This document shows, piece by piece, positions 16,569 to 25,186 of a stretch of DNA of 63,902 nucleotides; within the stretch, counting starts at the first letter, position 1; the number at the start of each line of letters is the position of its first letter. The notes under the pieces were generated by a model. The model was not told the DNA's origin and ran no database searches. It was given only the letters and a program-made list of their open reading frames with translations. Made by a program: the position numbers and the translations under genes. Source of the DNA: a virus. Location of the stretch: positions 1 to 63,902 of IMG/VR virus record IMGVR_UViG_3300050821_008367; one strand, 5' to 3'.

Positions 16569-16859
16569 TTACTCCCAGTCTGGGATGTCTACCGTTTGGC
16601 CTGCGAGCTTATGGGTTGAGTCGGGAAGGAACTGAATCCTGCCGCCGTTCACAAACGAATGGCATTCACCAGGGATGTTCAGCGATGGCGTCAGCGTCGG
16701 GGCTTCGAGGCTCCCGTTCCACTGCCAGACGTGATGGCCAATCGGATTCGGCGGCATGGGACCACCAACAGCCTGCACCAGGATGCGATGGCCGCATTCA
16801 CAGCCGGGGCAGTGGAATACCGCCCACCCGCTTTCGCTGACCCGCATCTTGGCCGCCAT
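16569..16859 (-). CDS. DUF6527-like protein (copy 1)
   Basis: 96 residues. FHCPGC, HVWQWNGSLEAPTLTPS, CHSFVNGGRIQFLPDSTH and LAGQTVDIP match the small phage DUF6527 family. The conserved Cys, Trp and His suggest a metal-binding beta fold. Function unknown. A clear paralogue lies at 40455-40745. The start codon precedes a strong terminator of the upstream gene, so this gene may begin its own transcript. Confidence 0.8.
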   Translation of the reverse strand: MAAKMRVSESGWAVFHCPGCECGHRILVQAVGGPMPPNPIGHHVWQWNGSLEAPTLTPSLNIPGECHSFVNGGRIQFLPDSTHKLAGQTVDIPDWE

Positions 16860-16870
16860 ATGCTCACCTG

Positions 16871-16901
16871 AAAAATCGGGCCGACCCTTTCGGACCGGCC
16901 C
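16871..16901 (-). terminator. Strong rho-independent terminator (leftward)
   Basis: On the minus strand a 10-bp stem GGGCCGGTCC/GGGTCGGCCC with a GAAA tetraloop is followed by GATTTTT. It lies between the genes starting at 17210 and 16859, so it separates the lysis cassette from the downstream group. Confidence 0.88.
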
Positions 16902-16931
16902 AGTTGCGTTCTCTCTGTTACGAGAGTCTGT

Positions 16932-17210
16932 TTAGATGTTGATCCCCAGCGTCTTCGCGAATGCCTGCACTTCGGGCCACACCGCCTTGATGTCGCTGAT
17001 CTGCGCCGGCAGTAGGGTCAGGTTAACGGGGTTCGACACATCGGCCGACACGTCCGAGACGACCTTCTGAATGCCGCCAAGAATCACGCCGAGCGCGGCA
17101 ACGGCCGCCGGGGCCACGGTGATCTTCTGCTCTGCCTTGTTGAGCCATCCGAGCACGTCTTCGGCCGCTACTTCGATTCCTTTTTCCACGTTAAGAAAGA
17201 TGTTGGGCAC
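16932..17210 (-). CDS. Small hypothetical protein of the lysis region
   Basis: 92 residues. Charged N-terminus (MPNIFLNVEKGIEVAAEDVL), a moderately hydrophobic central helix (AVAALGVILGGIQKVV) and an amphipathic C-terminus. It could be a weak membrane protein. It is encoded directly downstream of the holin candidates. Unknown function. Confidence 0.6.
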   Translation of the reverse strand: MPNIFLNVEKGIEVAAEDVLGWLNKAEQKITVAPAAVAALGVILGGIQKVVSDVSADVSNPVNLTLLPAQISDIKAVWPEVQAFAKTLGINI

Positions 17211-17223
17211 TAGAACATTCTCC

Positions 17224-17451
17224 TTACTGCTTGGGTTCGTTCCCCGGAAGCTGCACCGTTGGGGACTGGGTTGCGTTGATGGCGCCGGCGTGGCCTACAA
17301 AGGCTCCAAGGGCGCCCGAAACAAGATTGCTTGCGATCGCCAGAATGGCCAGGACGATCTTCTCCTCGGTCGGGTGGAACAGGCATGCGATGGCCAGCAC
17401 GACGCCCAGCACTGCCAGAATGACGGCCCAGAATGGCTGCGGAAGCGTCAT
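17224..17451 (-). CDS. Two-span membrane protein, holin candidate
   Basis: 75 residues starting MTLPQPFWAV. Two hydrophobic helices (about 7-27 and 33-55) separated by a short charged turn (HPTEEKIV) give a class II holin-like topology. It overlaps by ATGA with a 32-residue membrane peptide and lies next to the endolysin. Context supports a holin; sequence alone does not prove it. Confidence 0.6.
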   Translation of the reverse strand: MTLPQPFWAVILAVLGVVLAIACLFHPTEEKIVLAILAIASNLVSGALGAFVGHAGAINATQSPTVQLPGNEPKQ

Positions 17452-17546
17452 AGCATCCCCAATACGAACTTCCCGATCAGGAAGCCGAAGACGAACCCAA
17501 TAGGCCACAGCGCGAGATAGGCGAGACGCTTCATTGACGCCTTCAT
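17448..17546 (-). CDS. Small membrane peptide (32 aa)
   Basis: 32 residues: MKASMKRLAY then a single hydrophobic helix ending GKFVLGML. Its TGA overlaps the ATG of the two-span protein, so the two are translationally coupled. It may be an antiholin or a second holin subunit. Very short, so confidence is limited. Confidence 0.45.
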   Translation of the reverse strand: MKASMKRLAYLALWPIGFVFGFLIGKFVLGML

Positions 17547-17569
17547 TGTCGAGATAGATCGTTTGTAAG

Positions 17570-18070
17570 TCAACCAACTACCGTCATGTCGCTTGATAAC
17601 ATCAGCGCCACATCATGCGCCCTCTTGCCCACCTGCTCGGCCCACTTAGACGCAAGCGCCTCATTGGAAGCAGAAATCCAGTCACCATCTTTAACATCAG
17701 CGATGAAGTGGTGAAAGGTCAGGAAGTGGCCTTCCCCCATGAAGGCCATGTCGATAAGAGCCACCTGGCGATTGACGGAATAGGTTGAAAACTCAGGGAA
17801 TACGTTGGTCAACCACTCGATGGTGGAGATGATGCACTGGGACAGAAGGTGGTCGCACTGCTCGGGCGTAAGATCCGCGGTGCCGGCCAGCAGAGCATCG
17901 TAATCGGCGCCGATCCGCATGACCATTTCGCGCGCGCCAGGCTGCGCGAGATTGAAGCCGACGCCGATGGTCCAGATGCCTAGAGAGTCACGGTAGCGGC
18001 GCAGTCTTTTGCCTTCATGCTTGATAAGAAGCGCGCATGCTGATTCGATAACGTTCGGCTCGGTGGGCAT
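17570..18070 (-). CDS. Endolysin, GH24 T4-type lysozyme
   Basis: 166 residues from MPTEPNVIES, preceded by GAGGTT. LLIKHEGKRLRRYRDSLG followed by IWTIGVGFN is the GH24 catalytic signature: Glu in HEG, Asp in RDSLG, Thr in TIG. It cleaves the muramic acid-N-acetylglucosamine bond of peptidoglycan. It has no signal peptide or anchor, so release should depend on a holin. The holin candidates are downstream and a coiled-coil/TM protein upstream. Two TTGATAA heptamers (17593-17599 and 18021-18027) fall in this gene. Confidence 0.93.
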   Translation of the reverse strand: MPTEPNVIESACALLIKHEGKRLRRYRDSLGIWTIGVGFNLAQPGAREMVMRIGADYDALLAGTADLTPEQCDHLLSQCIISTIEWLTNVFPEFSTYSVNRQVALIDMAFMGEGHFLTFHHFIADVKDGDWISASNEALASKWAEQVGKRAHDVALMLSSDMTVVG

Positions 18071-18080
18071 CAGGGTAACC

Positions 18081-18341
18081 TCACTTGTGGAAGTATGGCG
18101 CCAGAGCGCGCGCGATTTCACAGACCCCCGCGCACACTCCAACGGTCGTCGCTACGATCTTCACGAACTTCACTATGCCAGCTATCTGCATCTCAATCCT
18201 CTCGAACGCCGCGATTTTCTCTGCGTGTTCCTTAAGGGCCGGATCGACGACCAGCGTCCGCCAACTTTCAAGATCGCCGAGGCGATGGTCAACCGTGTTG
18301 TGAGATTCCGGCATTTCTGCTCCCCAATTTGAAGTGGTCAT
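18081..18341 (-). CDS. Coiled-coil plus transmembrane small protein, XhlA-like
   Basis: 86 residues (alternative start at 18314). A charged helical N-terminal half (HRLGDLESWRTLV...KIAAFERIEMQIA) is followed by one hydrophobic helix and a short end. This layout resembles XhlA-type haemolysin or holin accessory proteins. It sits directly upstream of the endolysin and is probably part of the lysis cassette. Confidence 0.55.
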   Translation of the reverse strand: MTTSNWGAEMPESHNTVDHRLGDLESWRTLVVDPALKEHAEKIAAFERIEMQIAGIVKFVKIVATTVGVCAGVCEIARALAPYFHK

Positions 18342-18381
18342 GGCTTTGTGTCGGGTATCGAAGCGTATTCAACTGCGGTGC

Positions 18382-21258
18382 TTAGAACTGAGTTCCCTGT
18401 GAGTGGCCCTCAATCGGCCCGATTCTGACGTGCGTCGCTGCAGCCGTCAAGGTTGTGTTAGCGAAAAAGTCGTACATCTGCTCCCCGGTCCCTATGAGTT
18501 TGGTGGAGTTAGTCACACAAGTTCCGCTGGTTGCGGGGGTGGTTGTGTTGAGACACGCCGTTACACTGGCCATCGACGCCGCCCACGTCATGGACGCAAA
18601 CACTGTAGCCACTGTGGGCGCAACCGATCCGATGGCGGTACAAGCCGGGGTTCCGGTGTCGTTGTCGGTGCAGAGCAGGTAGGTGGTGTCGCTCAGGGAA
18701 GTGTCGTAGCGAATGAATGCGTAGTCACAGGAGGCTGGATTGCTTCCCGACGCCACGGCCACGATGGTGCTCATGGCGCAGGTATGAGTGCCCCCCACCA
18801 CGCCCATCTGAATACGTGCATTCGAGGAATAATCCCCGCTGGCCGAGAAAGACCATGACCATAAAAGCTGCGGTTGACTTCCGGCACGCCACTCATACAC
18901 AGGTGTGGTGGCGGAAATTTGGGAGGCAAACCCAGCGCAATTTCCACTGGTGCCTCCCGATGTCCACTGATCCTGCACCGGGCCGCTGGCCGTGGCGGAG
19001 GTTACACCTATAGATGCCGTGCTAGCACAAGGGATGAAAGTTGACCCTGCAATCGTCGTAGTCGTCGCGCCGCCAGGATACCAACGCTCAACCAGTCCGG
19101 CATAAGGTATCTGCGTTCCTGCACCCGCCGGAATTGTGCATGTGTTGGTATCACCTTCCAGGTAGCAGCCTGTGGTCGTAGAGCCATACAGTGAGGTCAC
19201 GTTAGCAGCGGTCGCAGTGGTTGTCTGCCCGGCAGCGGTGCGCCTTACGATTCCGTTTGCGCCCGAATCCTGCAAGACGGATACAGACCCGCAATTGGTC
19301 GTTGTGGTGACACCCACGCACACGTTCCCGATCATCTGCGGAGCGCCGGTCGTGCCGCTAGTGAGCACAAAGGCGGTCGGCATGTTGTAAATGGTGTTGT
19401 GACTCAGATCGCCACCGGGGGCTGGGGAAAAGAATCCAAAGCCCGCGCCAAGAGCACCGTTGATCCCGAAGACTTGGTTGTTGTTGACAATAGCCTGCGC
19501 GTCGGCGGTGTTTGAGCCGTCTACTAATATGCCGTAAGCAAGGGAACTTGTCGTTGCGTCTAGTGTGATCTTATTGCCAATGGCCACTGATTGCGGGAAA
19601 ACAGTCGTCGCTCCGTGCAGCTGAATTCCAACGGTCCTGCCGCCAATCATGTGAACTGTGTTGTTAGAAATGGTGGCACCCGTGCTCTGATCGCTGATCC
19701 CGGCATCGCTTGCGGTCGTAGAGCCGTTGTTAACAAGGATGTTATTACCATTGAAGACGCACTCCGTACAGTGTCCGTTCCCCGAGCCTGTTTGAATCGC
19801 ATTCGTAGCTGTGCTCGCGGTTCCATTCGACACGACAATATCGTTGTTTGTAACGCTTACTCGATAAGACGTGGCGAACAAAATTCCGGCTATGTTACCA
19901 GCGCTACCTGAAGGCAGCGTAAGGTAAATTTTGTTGCGGTCAATGCTGGTGTTAACCACACCCTGTGATGGATTGATGGCGTTATTTGCGTAGGGGGATT
20001 TAATGGTGTTGTCGTGTATCCACCCGTTTTGATTGCCCCATGCAAGCTGCGTGAACGTGCTCAATCCAGCCTCATAGTAGTTTCCTGAAAGCTCGAAGTG
20101 ATCCAGCATGAAGGATGGATTCATTACAAGCCCAACACCTGTAGGCTGCATGGAAATTATGTTGTTCTTTATCTTTAGATACTTTACGGGTCCATCTACA
20201 AACACGAAGTCACGCGGGGTGTTGATGACCGTGCAGCCCTCAACGGATAGGTCGGTGCGGTATCCGCTTGCTCCCGAAGGGACAGGTATCGCCGCCACTG
20301 TCGTCAGTGGAATGCCATTGAATGAACTGGCATTCCCGGTATAAGGCTTGCTAGTAGGATGATCTAGGCCCACAACTCCCGTTCCAGAATTAATCGATGT
20401 GATGGTGAATTGCTCCCCATCCCACCCCGCTTCAGTTCCGGGAGCGCCAAATAAATACAAATCCTGACCAACCGTGAAATTGGATGTGTCTGTAGGCGTG
20501 GGAAATGTGATCGATTGCGCTCCCGGAGCACTTATTGGTGTCACGTTGTAGTAGGTCTGCGAAGAGGGGAATGCCCATGTGGTCGCGTCGAGATGAAGTA
20601 CCGCTGGCGCACTAGAACCACCAGCGAAGTCCTGCATGTCGATTACCGCACCCACCGCACACTGCACATGTAAGTGATCCGCAGAAGCAAACACGATGCC
20701 GTTTGAGTGGCCCGGAGCATATGAAGATATTCGATAAGTCCCGCGCGGGAAGTACACCGTTCCGTGGCCCGCTGATACGACGGCGGCAAAAGCCGCTCTA
20801 ATGGCTGGAGCAGCGTCAGTGGTGTCGTTTCCGATTGCCCCATAAGTGGGGTTGGTAATGTCGGAAACGGGCAGCAACGCGGGAACCGTAGCGTTGGCCG
20901 CGACGTTGCCTGGAACGTTCAGGTTGTTTCCGGTAGAATCCGAGGTTATGTTGCACGGTGCAAGGGTCGCCCCGGACAAAAGTGGATAGCAGGGCACCTG
21001 GTAAGTAGCCCCCGGGTTGACCGTTCCGCCGCCGCCCGCGCCATGCTTCACCCACCCGCTGACTGCGCACTTATAATCATCCCCGGTCGTGATGTCGGTG
21101 TACGGCTGCCCGTAGTTGACGCTCGTGCAGGATATAGTAGGCGCGCCAGATCCAGTTAGTGTTGTCCACTTGACCTGCGTGAGGGGATTGATCTGGGTCT
21201 GGGCAGAAGCCAGCAGCGAGCTTCCGATGAGCAGCACGGCGGTAATTAGTCGTTTCAT
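18382..21258 (-). CDS. Secreted pectate-lyase-like beta-helix (tail-spike-like) protein
   Basis: 958 residues from MKRLITAVLL. A Sec signal peptide ends in LLASAQ. Residues about 20-75 form a module shared with the SGNH protein at 22074 (TQINPLTQVKW, CTSVNYGQPYTDI). From about residue 135 the sequence YGAIGNDTTDAAPAIRAAF and GTVYFPRGTYRIS match the Pectate_lyase_3 start of phage tail spikes, followed by a long parallel beta-helix region of NNxI/V-type coils and a beta-rich C-terminus. Position downstream of tail protein I suits a receptor-binding depolymerase; the signal peptide argues for export. Which is true is open. Confidence 0.8.
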   Translation of the reverse strand: MKRLITAVLLIGSSLLASAQTQINPLTQVKWTTLTGSGAPTISCTSVNYGQPYTDITTGDDYKCAVSGWVKHGAGGGGTVNPGATYQVPCYPLLSGATLAPCNITSDSTGNNLNVPGNVAANATVPALLPVSDITNPTYGAIGNDTTDAAPAIRAAFAAVVSAGHGTVYFPRGTYRISSYAPGHSNGIVFASADHLHVQCAVGAVIDMQDFAGGSSAPAVLHLDATTWAFPSSQTYYNVTPISAPGAQSITFPTPTDTSNFTVGQDLYLFGAPGTEAGWDGEQFTITSINSGTGVVGLDHPTSKPYTGNASSFNGIPLTTVAAIPVPSGASGYRTDLSVEGCTVINTPRDFVFVDGPVKYLKIKNNIISMQPTGVGLVMNPSFMLDHFELSGNYYEAGLSTFTQLAWGNQNGWIHDNTIKSPYANNAINPSQGVVNTSIDRNKIYLTLPSGSAGNIAGILFATSYRVSVTNNDIVVSNGTASTATNAIQTGSGNGHCTECVFNGNNILVNNGSTTASDAGISDQSTGATISNNTVHMIGGRTVGIQLHGATTVFPQSVAIGNKITLDATTSSLAYGILVDGSNTADAQAIVNNNQVFGINGALGAGFGFFSPAPGGDLSHNTIYNMPTAFVLTSGTTGAPQMIGNVCVGVTTTTNCGSVSVLQDSGANGIVRRTAAGQTTTATAANVTSLYGSTTTGCYLEGDTNTCTIPAGAGTQIPYAGLVERWYPGGATTTTIAGSTFIPCASTASIGVTSATASGPVQDQWTSGGTSGNCAGFASQISATTPVYEWRAGSQPQLLWSWSFSASGDYSSNARIQMGVVGGTHTCAMSTIVAVASGSNPASCDYAFIRYDTSLSDTTYLLCTDNDTGTPACTAIGSVAPTVATVFASMTWAASMASVTACLNTTTPATSGTCVTNSTKLIGTGEQMYDFFANTTLTAAATHVRIGPIEGHSQGTQF

Positions 21259-21275
21259 GGATATATTCGATCCCT

Positions 21276-22061
21276 TCACTTACCGACCCAGCAGTTATAG
21301 TTATCCACGTACATCGTGACCGTGGCGTTGGCGTTTGAATCTTCCTGCACCTGGCAACCGTAGACGGCCGAGAATCCAGAGTTTAGCGTCGTCGCCGGCA
21401 TGGTGGCGCCGCCCCATGAGGCGGTCACTCCGTCAACCGTCACCGTGCCGAAGTGCTCACACGGCACGCCACCGGTGCAGGCTGTGTCGGTGGGCAGGTA
21501 CCAGTCGTAAAATATGACGTGATGCCAGGCGCCCGCAGTGAGCGCTGCGCATGACATTGAGGTATCAGTCCACGAGCTCGTCTGGTTGGCATATTGCCAG
21601 TGCCCCGTGGTCGTGTTGCATTGATGCCCAAACATGGCATCCCAATTCCCGTTAGTTTTGTTGAAGATGAACGAGTCGGCTTCGTGATTGGCTGCCGAGC
21701 TTGAGACGTACCACTGAAAGTCGTAGAGGATCCACGTGCAGGTATCGCACGCGCCGGGCTTCATATAGAACAGGCCGTTGTTTCCGCTGGCTGGCGACGA
21801 GAATGAGAGTTGCAGGCTCGCGCCGCTCACCGAAGGCGACGCTACGCCGGTCGTCATCGTGAAACTGGCCGAGTTGCCGGCTCCGCCGGCGCACGCAGTC
21901 GAGCCGCAGTTGCCCCAATTCGATGTCGATACCTGCTGGCTAGTCGAAAGCCCTATGTGGGTCTGTGTCGGAATCGTTTGGGCGCAAGCCACCACGCCGA
22001 ATAGAGCTAAGAACGAGAGAGCGAACTTTACCAATTGCCACCCCTTTTTCAGTTCAGTCAT
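21276..22061 (-). CDS. Secreted LamG/concanavalin-like protein
   Basis: 261 residues from ATG at 22061 (GGGGAT just upstream; in-frame ATG at 22070). A signal peptide ends near VVACAQ. The mature part is a beta-sandwich candidate with disulfide-type cysteines and the segments FQWYVSSSAA, GAWHHVIFYDWYLP and GTVTVDGV typical of LamG-like lectin folds. It probably binds glycans. It is one of four consecutive genes with signal peptides. Confidence 0.65.
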   Translation of the reverse strand: MTELKKGWQLVKFALSFLALFGVVACAQTIPTQTHIGLSTSQQVSTSNWGNCGSTACAGGAGNSASFTMTTGVASPSVSGASLQLSFSSPASGNNGLFYMKPGACDTCTWILYDFQWYVSSSAANHEADSFIFNKTNGNWDAMFGHQCNTTTGHWQYANQTSSWTDTSMSCAALTAGAWHHVIFYDWYLPTDTACTGGVPCEHFGTVTVDGVTASWGGATMPATTLNSGFSAVYGCQVQEDSNANATVTMYVDNYNCWVGK

Positions 22062-22073
22062 GATCCCCATAGC

Positions 22074-25000
22074 TCAGTGGAGCGTCCAAACTCCCACCTG
22101 CGTGTATGCTTCCCACTGTGTTGTCGAGATTCCCACCAGGCACGCCGCATCGCCAGCCGCGCCCGAAGAGATGATGTAGCCGCTCGATGATTTCGTGCCG
22201 TTTAAGACAATCGACTGCGTGCCCGTGTTGGCGACAAGAAGCTCTAACGTCCCCGTGTCCGCCGCCGATCCGTTATTCGAATTCTTGAAGCACAACTGCG
22301 CTCCGGCAGTCGGGGCGGGGAGTGTGTAGGTGATGGCTGCTGCCGCCGTAGCGTCCTGGTTGTAGTAGTAGCCCGCCGTGGCGGATACCGCGTTGGTGGT
22401 CGTGATGGTTACAGTCACCGCGCCCGTGCCGCAGTCCGCGCCCGTGCCGCCGAGTACTCCGCTCACCGAATGAATGCACTGCGTCCCGGAAAGGTTTAGG
22501 TTTCCGCCTCCCGGTGGCAGCGTCACGACCGCATGTCCTGATGGAGAACCTGTCAGGCGGAAGTAATTCGTCGCGGATGAGAGTCCATCAAGGTAGATAT
22601 CGCCGAAGAACTGGCCGCCGGTCGCGTTGAATGCATACTGATCAGGCGGTGTCGATCCACCGCCATAGATCAGCAGGCCACCAGTGCCGCTATTGGTGCG
22701 CGCGTTGATCTCAACCACGTTGGCCCCTGCGCCACTGTTGATCTCCGTGGCGCCGTTCTGTGTGGCCAAGTAGCGAATCAGGTTGTTGGTGAAATCGATC
22801 AGCCGGAAGCTGTTATCCGACTCTTTATAGAGGCCCCACCGCGAGGCGTTCAGGTAGTCGTAGAAGTAGTATCCGCACCGCTGGTCTGCCGTAAGGCCCG
22901 CGCGGCAAAGGATTGTGTTGGTCGCATCCGCGCCGTTGTAGAAGGTGTTCAGCGAGTTCGCGAAGACCATCTGCTGCGAAATAGTCCCCGACGTATGGCC
23001 AAAGTTCGAGGTTGAAGAACCGAAGAACGTCGCGAACGGCGCAGGGCTGGTACCGGCCGGTGCGTAGAACAAGCTCCATCCGTTACCGGTCAACTGCATG
23101 GTGTAAGAAGCGATAGCCGAGGAGCCCTGGCACCAGAGGTCGATCCCGGCGCCACCGCACTGGTAGGCGTTGAACGTCGTGTCAAACGCCGAGCCATACT
23201 GCGAGCCAATCGAGTTCGAAACAATCGGCCAGCCGAAAGCGATCTGGTTGCCATTCGAGGCATTGCCGGCAAGCGCGTAGGCGTTCATCACGGTATTGCC
23301 GCCCGCCTGGATGCCGCGGCGGAAGGGATTGGTCACCAGGAAGTTCCCCACCGTGGTCCCTGATCCGGTCATGTTGACCGCCTGGCTCTTCAGCGCGCGC
23401 ACTGCAGCCGCGACGGCATTCGCGATGATCTGATACCCGTACTGATTGAGGTGGGTGCCATCGCTCGATGTCCAGCCGCCGCCGGCCGTGTGGCTCACTG
23501 CAGAGCCCGCAGATGCGCCGTAGTTGCGCACGCAAGTGCCCGGCGTGCCGCCCGTATAGCCTGTTACCTGAACGTTCTCGGCATTGGTTGTTCCGGCATC
23601 GAGCGTCACGTACCCGCCCAAGGCGCCGTTGGTGATCGTGAGCGTCGGGCAGCCGGTGGTTCCAAGATTGCTGGTCAGGGTTCCGTAAGCGACCACATCG
23701 CGCTCTGACGTGCACGGGATGCCGTTGTTGTGGTCCACCACGTCGGTCGGAAGGTTAAGGTTGCAGCCGTTAAGTAGCGCGCCCCATGTGTCCACGAAGG
23801 TCCAGTTGGGATGGCTGACCGAAGTTGTGTACAGGGCCGAAAGGTCATTCTTGTAAGTCGTGAAGGTCGCATAACTCCCGCCACTCGACCACTGCGAAGA
23901 CACGTTGGCCGGGAAGGTATCCATCACCACCAGGTAGCCATTAGAAGGCGTCTGCGCCGCCACTGCCGCGACGCTACCCTCAACCACCGACAGGCCGAAC
24001 GGATAAGAGCCATTCGCAAACAGGTTGTTGGTCCCCGTCATGATGGCGAGATTGCATCCCGGGCAGGGATTGTCGACTGTGAAGGCGGGCGTGCCTGTGA
24101 GGGTCGCGCCCGGCGTTCCGGCATCTGGCGTGAAGTACATCAGCGCCACATATGATCCAGACGCCGGCAGGTTGCCGCTCCCGTTGGCACATCCCGTCAC
24201 GGCGAACGACACCGAGGTCGTTGAGCCGCCGGTGAGCGTCTGTGGGCCGTTCAGGCTTCCACTGCACCCCGTGGGCCCGGTCAGGCTAGAGACGTTCACC
24301 AGCATGCCTGACGTGAAGGTTGTAGTGGATCCGGAGATCAGCACCAGGTTGCTCAACGTGACAACGCCGCCACTCACGGACCATGCCCCGGTAAAGGTGC
24401 CGGAGAACAGGCCTTCCATCTGAGCCTGGAGAATGCAGGTGCCGTGGATGTTCGCGCTGCCGGCAACTGTTCCGGTCACGGGCGGCAGGTTGTTGTAAGA
24501 GGTCGAAACGGTGGTGCATTCGTATCCGGGCGCAAACGTCACGCTGATGGGCGTGCAGGGTGCCACGGTGCAGGCCGGTACGTTGCCGCTGAACATGGCG
24601 AAGGCCGATGCTGTCGCGCCGTTCTTGACCGCCGCCTGCGTAGATGTGGAACCGCCAACGCCCGTGTTGAGAACCGGGCCTATCTCGGTCTGAAGGATCG
24701 AAGGGTAGCTGTCGGGCGCGGGCCACAGGCCACCGGAGTTGACGCCCTCAAAGCCTGCCGTGAGCGAGTCGCCCGGCGTGTTCAGGATGCCGAAGTTCTG
24801 GACTGGACTCGGGACATTGACCGGCTCTGTCGATGTAACTACACCCCCTGCATCAGTCAGGTGCGACTGCGCGCCGATGACGGTGGAAGCTGTGCCCAAG
24901 GGGACCACGTTGTTTGCCTGGCCAGATATGGATCCGCCCGAGCCGCCGACCGTCTCCCATCCTGCCGGCGTGCACTGGTAATAAACCGGCGTGGCAGGAA

Positions 25001-25178
25001 TGGATATGTCCGTGTAGGGTTGGCCGTAATTGAGAGATGTGCATGGGCCCGTTGGGACGCCGATGCCCGTCACCAGAGCCCAGTCGATCTGGCTTGCCGG
25101 ACTGATCTTCGTTTGCGCCAGAACTGCGGTTGCGCTGAGAAAAATCAAGGAACCGAATTTCGAAGCGCAGGCCCGCAT
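22074..25178 (-). CDS. Secreted SGNH/GDSL esterase-type fibre protein
   Basis: 1034 residues from MRACASKFGS, preceded by AGGAGAT. Signal peptide ending AVLAQ, then the N-terminal module shared with the 18382 gene (SPASQIDW, CTSLNYGQPYTDI). The SGNH hydrolase blocks are visible: TPGDSLTAG (block I Ser), TGVGGST (block II), TGTNNL (block III) and SDGTHLNQYG (block V Asp-His). The C-terminal half is Gly/Ala/Thr-rich and fibre-like. Likely a deacetylase or esterase acting on host polysaccharide, either on the virion or secreted. Confidence 0.78.
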   Translation of the reverse strand: MRACASKFGSLIFLSATAVLAQTKISPASQIDWALVTGIGVPTGPCTSLNYGQPYTDISIPATPVYYQCTPAGWETVGGSGGSISGQANNVVPLGTASTVIGAQSHLTDAGGVVTSTEPVNVPSPVQNFGILNTPGDSLTAGFEGVNSGGLWPAPDSYPSILQTEIGPVLNTGVGGSTSTQAAVKNGATASAFAMFSGNVPACTVAPCTPISVTFAPGYECTTVSTSYNNLPPVTGTVAGSANIHGTCILQAQMEGLFSGTFTGAWSVSGGVVTLSNLVLISGSTTTFTSGMLVNVSSLTGPTGCSGSLNGPQTLTGGSTTSVSFAVTGCANGSGNLPASGSYVALMYFTPDAGTPGATLTGTPAFTVDNPCPGCNLAIMTGTNNLFANGSYPFGLSVVEGSVAAVAAQTPSNGYLVVMDTFPANVSSQWSSGGSYATFTTYKNDLSALYTTSVSHPNWTFVDTWGALLNGCNLNLPTDVVDHNNGIPCTSERDVVAYGTLTSNLGTTGCPTLTITNGALGGYVTLDAGTTNAENVQVTGYTGGTPGTCVRNYGASAGSAVSHTAGGGWTSSDGTHLNQYGYQIIANAVAAAVRALKSQAVNMTGSGTTVGNFLVTNPFRRGIQAGGNTVMNAYALAGNASNGNQIAFGWPIVSNSIGSQYGSAFDTTFNAYQCGGAGIDLWCQGSSAIASYTMQLTGNGWSLFYAPAGTSPAPFATFFGSSTSNFGHTSGTISQQMVFANSLNTFYNGADATNTILCRAGLTADQRCGYYFYDYLNASRWGLYKESDNSFRLIDFTNNLIRYLATQNGATEINSGAGANVVEINARTNSGTGGLLIYGGGSTPPDQYAFNATGGQFFGDIYLDGLSSATNYFRLTGSPSGHAVVTLPPGGGNLNLSGTQCIHSVSGVLGGTGADCGTGAVTVTITTTNAVSATAGYYYNQDATAAAAITYTLPAPTAGAQLCFKNSNNGSAADTGTLELLVANTGTQSIVLNGTKSSSGYIISSGAAGDAACLVGISTTQWEAYTQVGVWTLH

Positions 25179-25186
25179 TGAATCTC

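Noticed and set aside
22069-22090. ATAGCTCAGTGG string like a tRNA start
   Set aside because: It spans the boundary of two minus-strand coding genes and lacks the rest of a tRNA fold.
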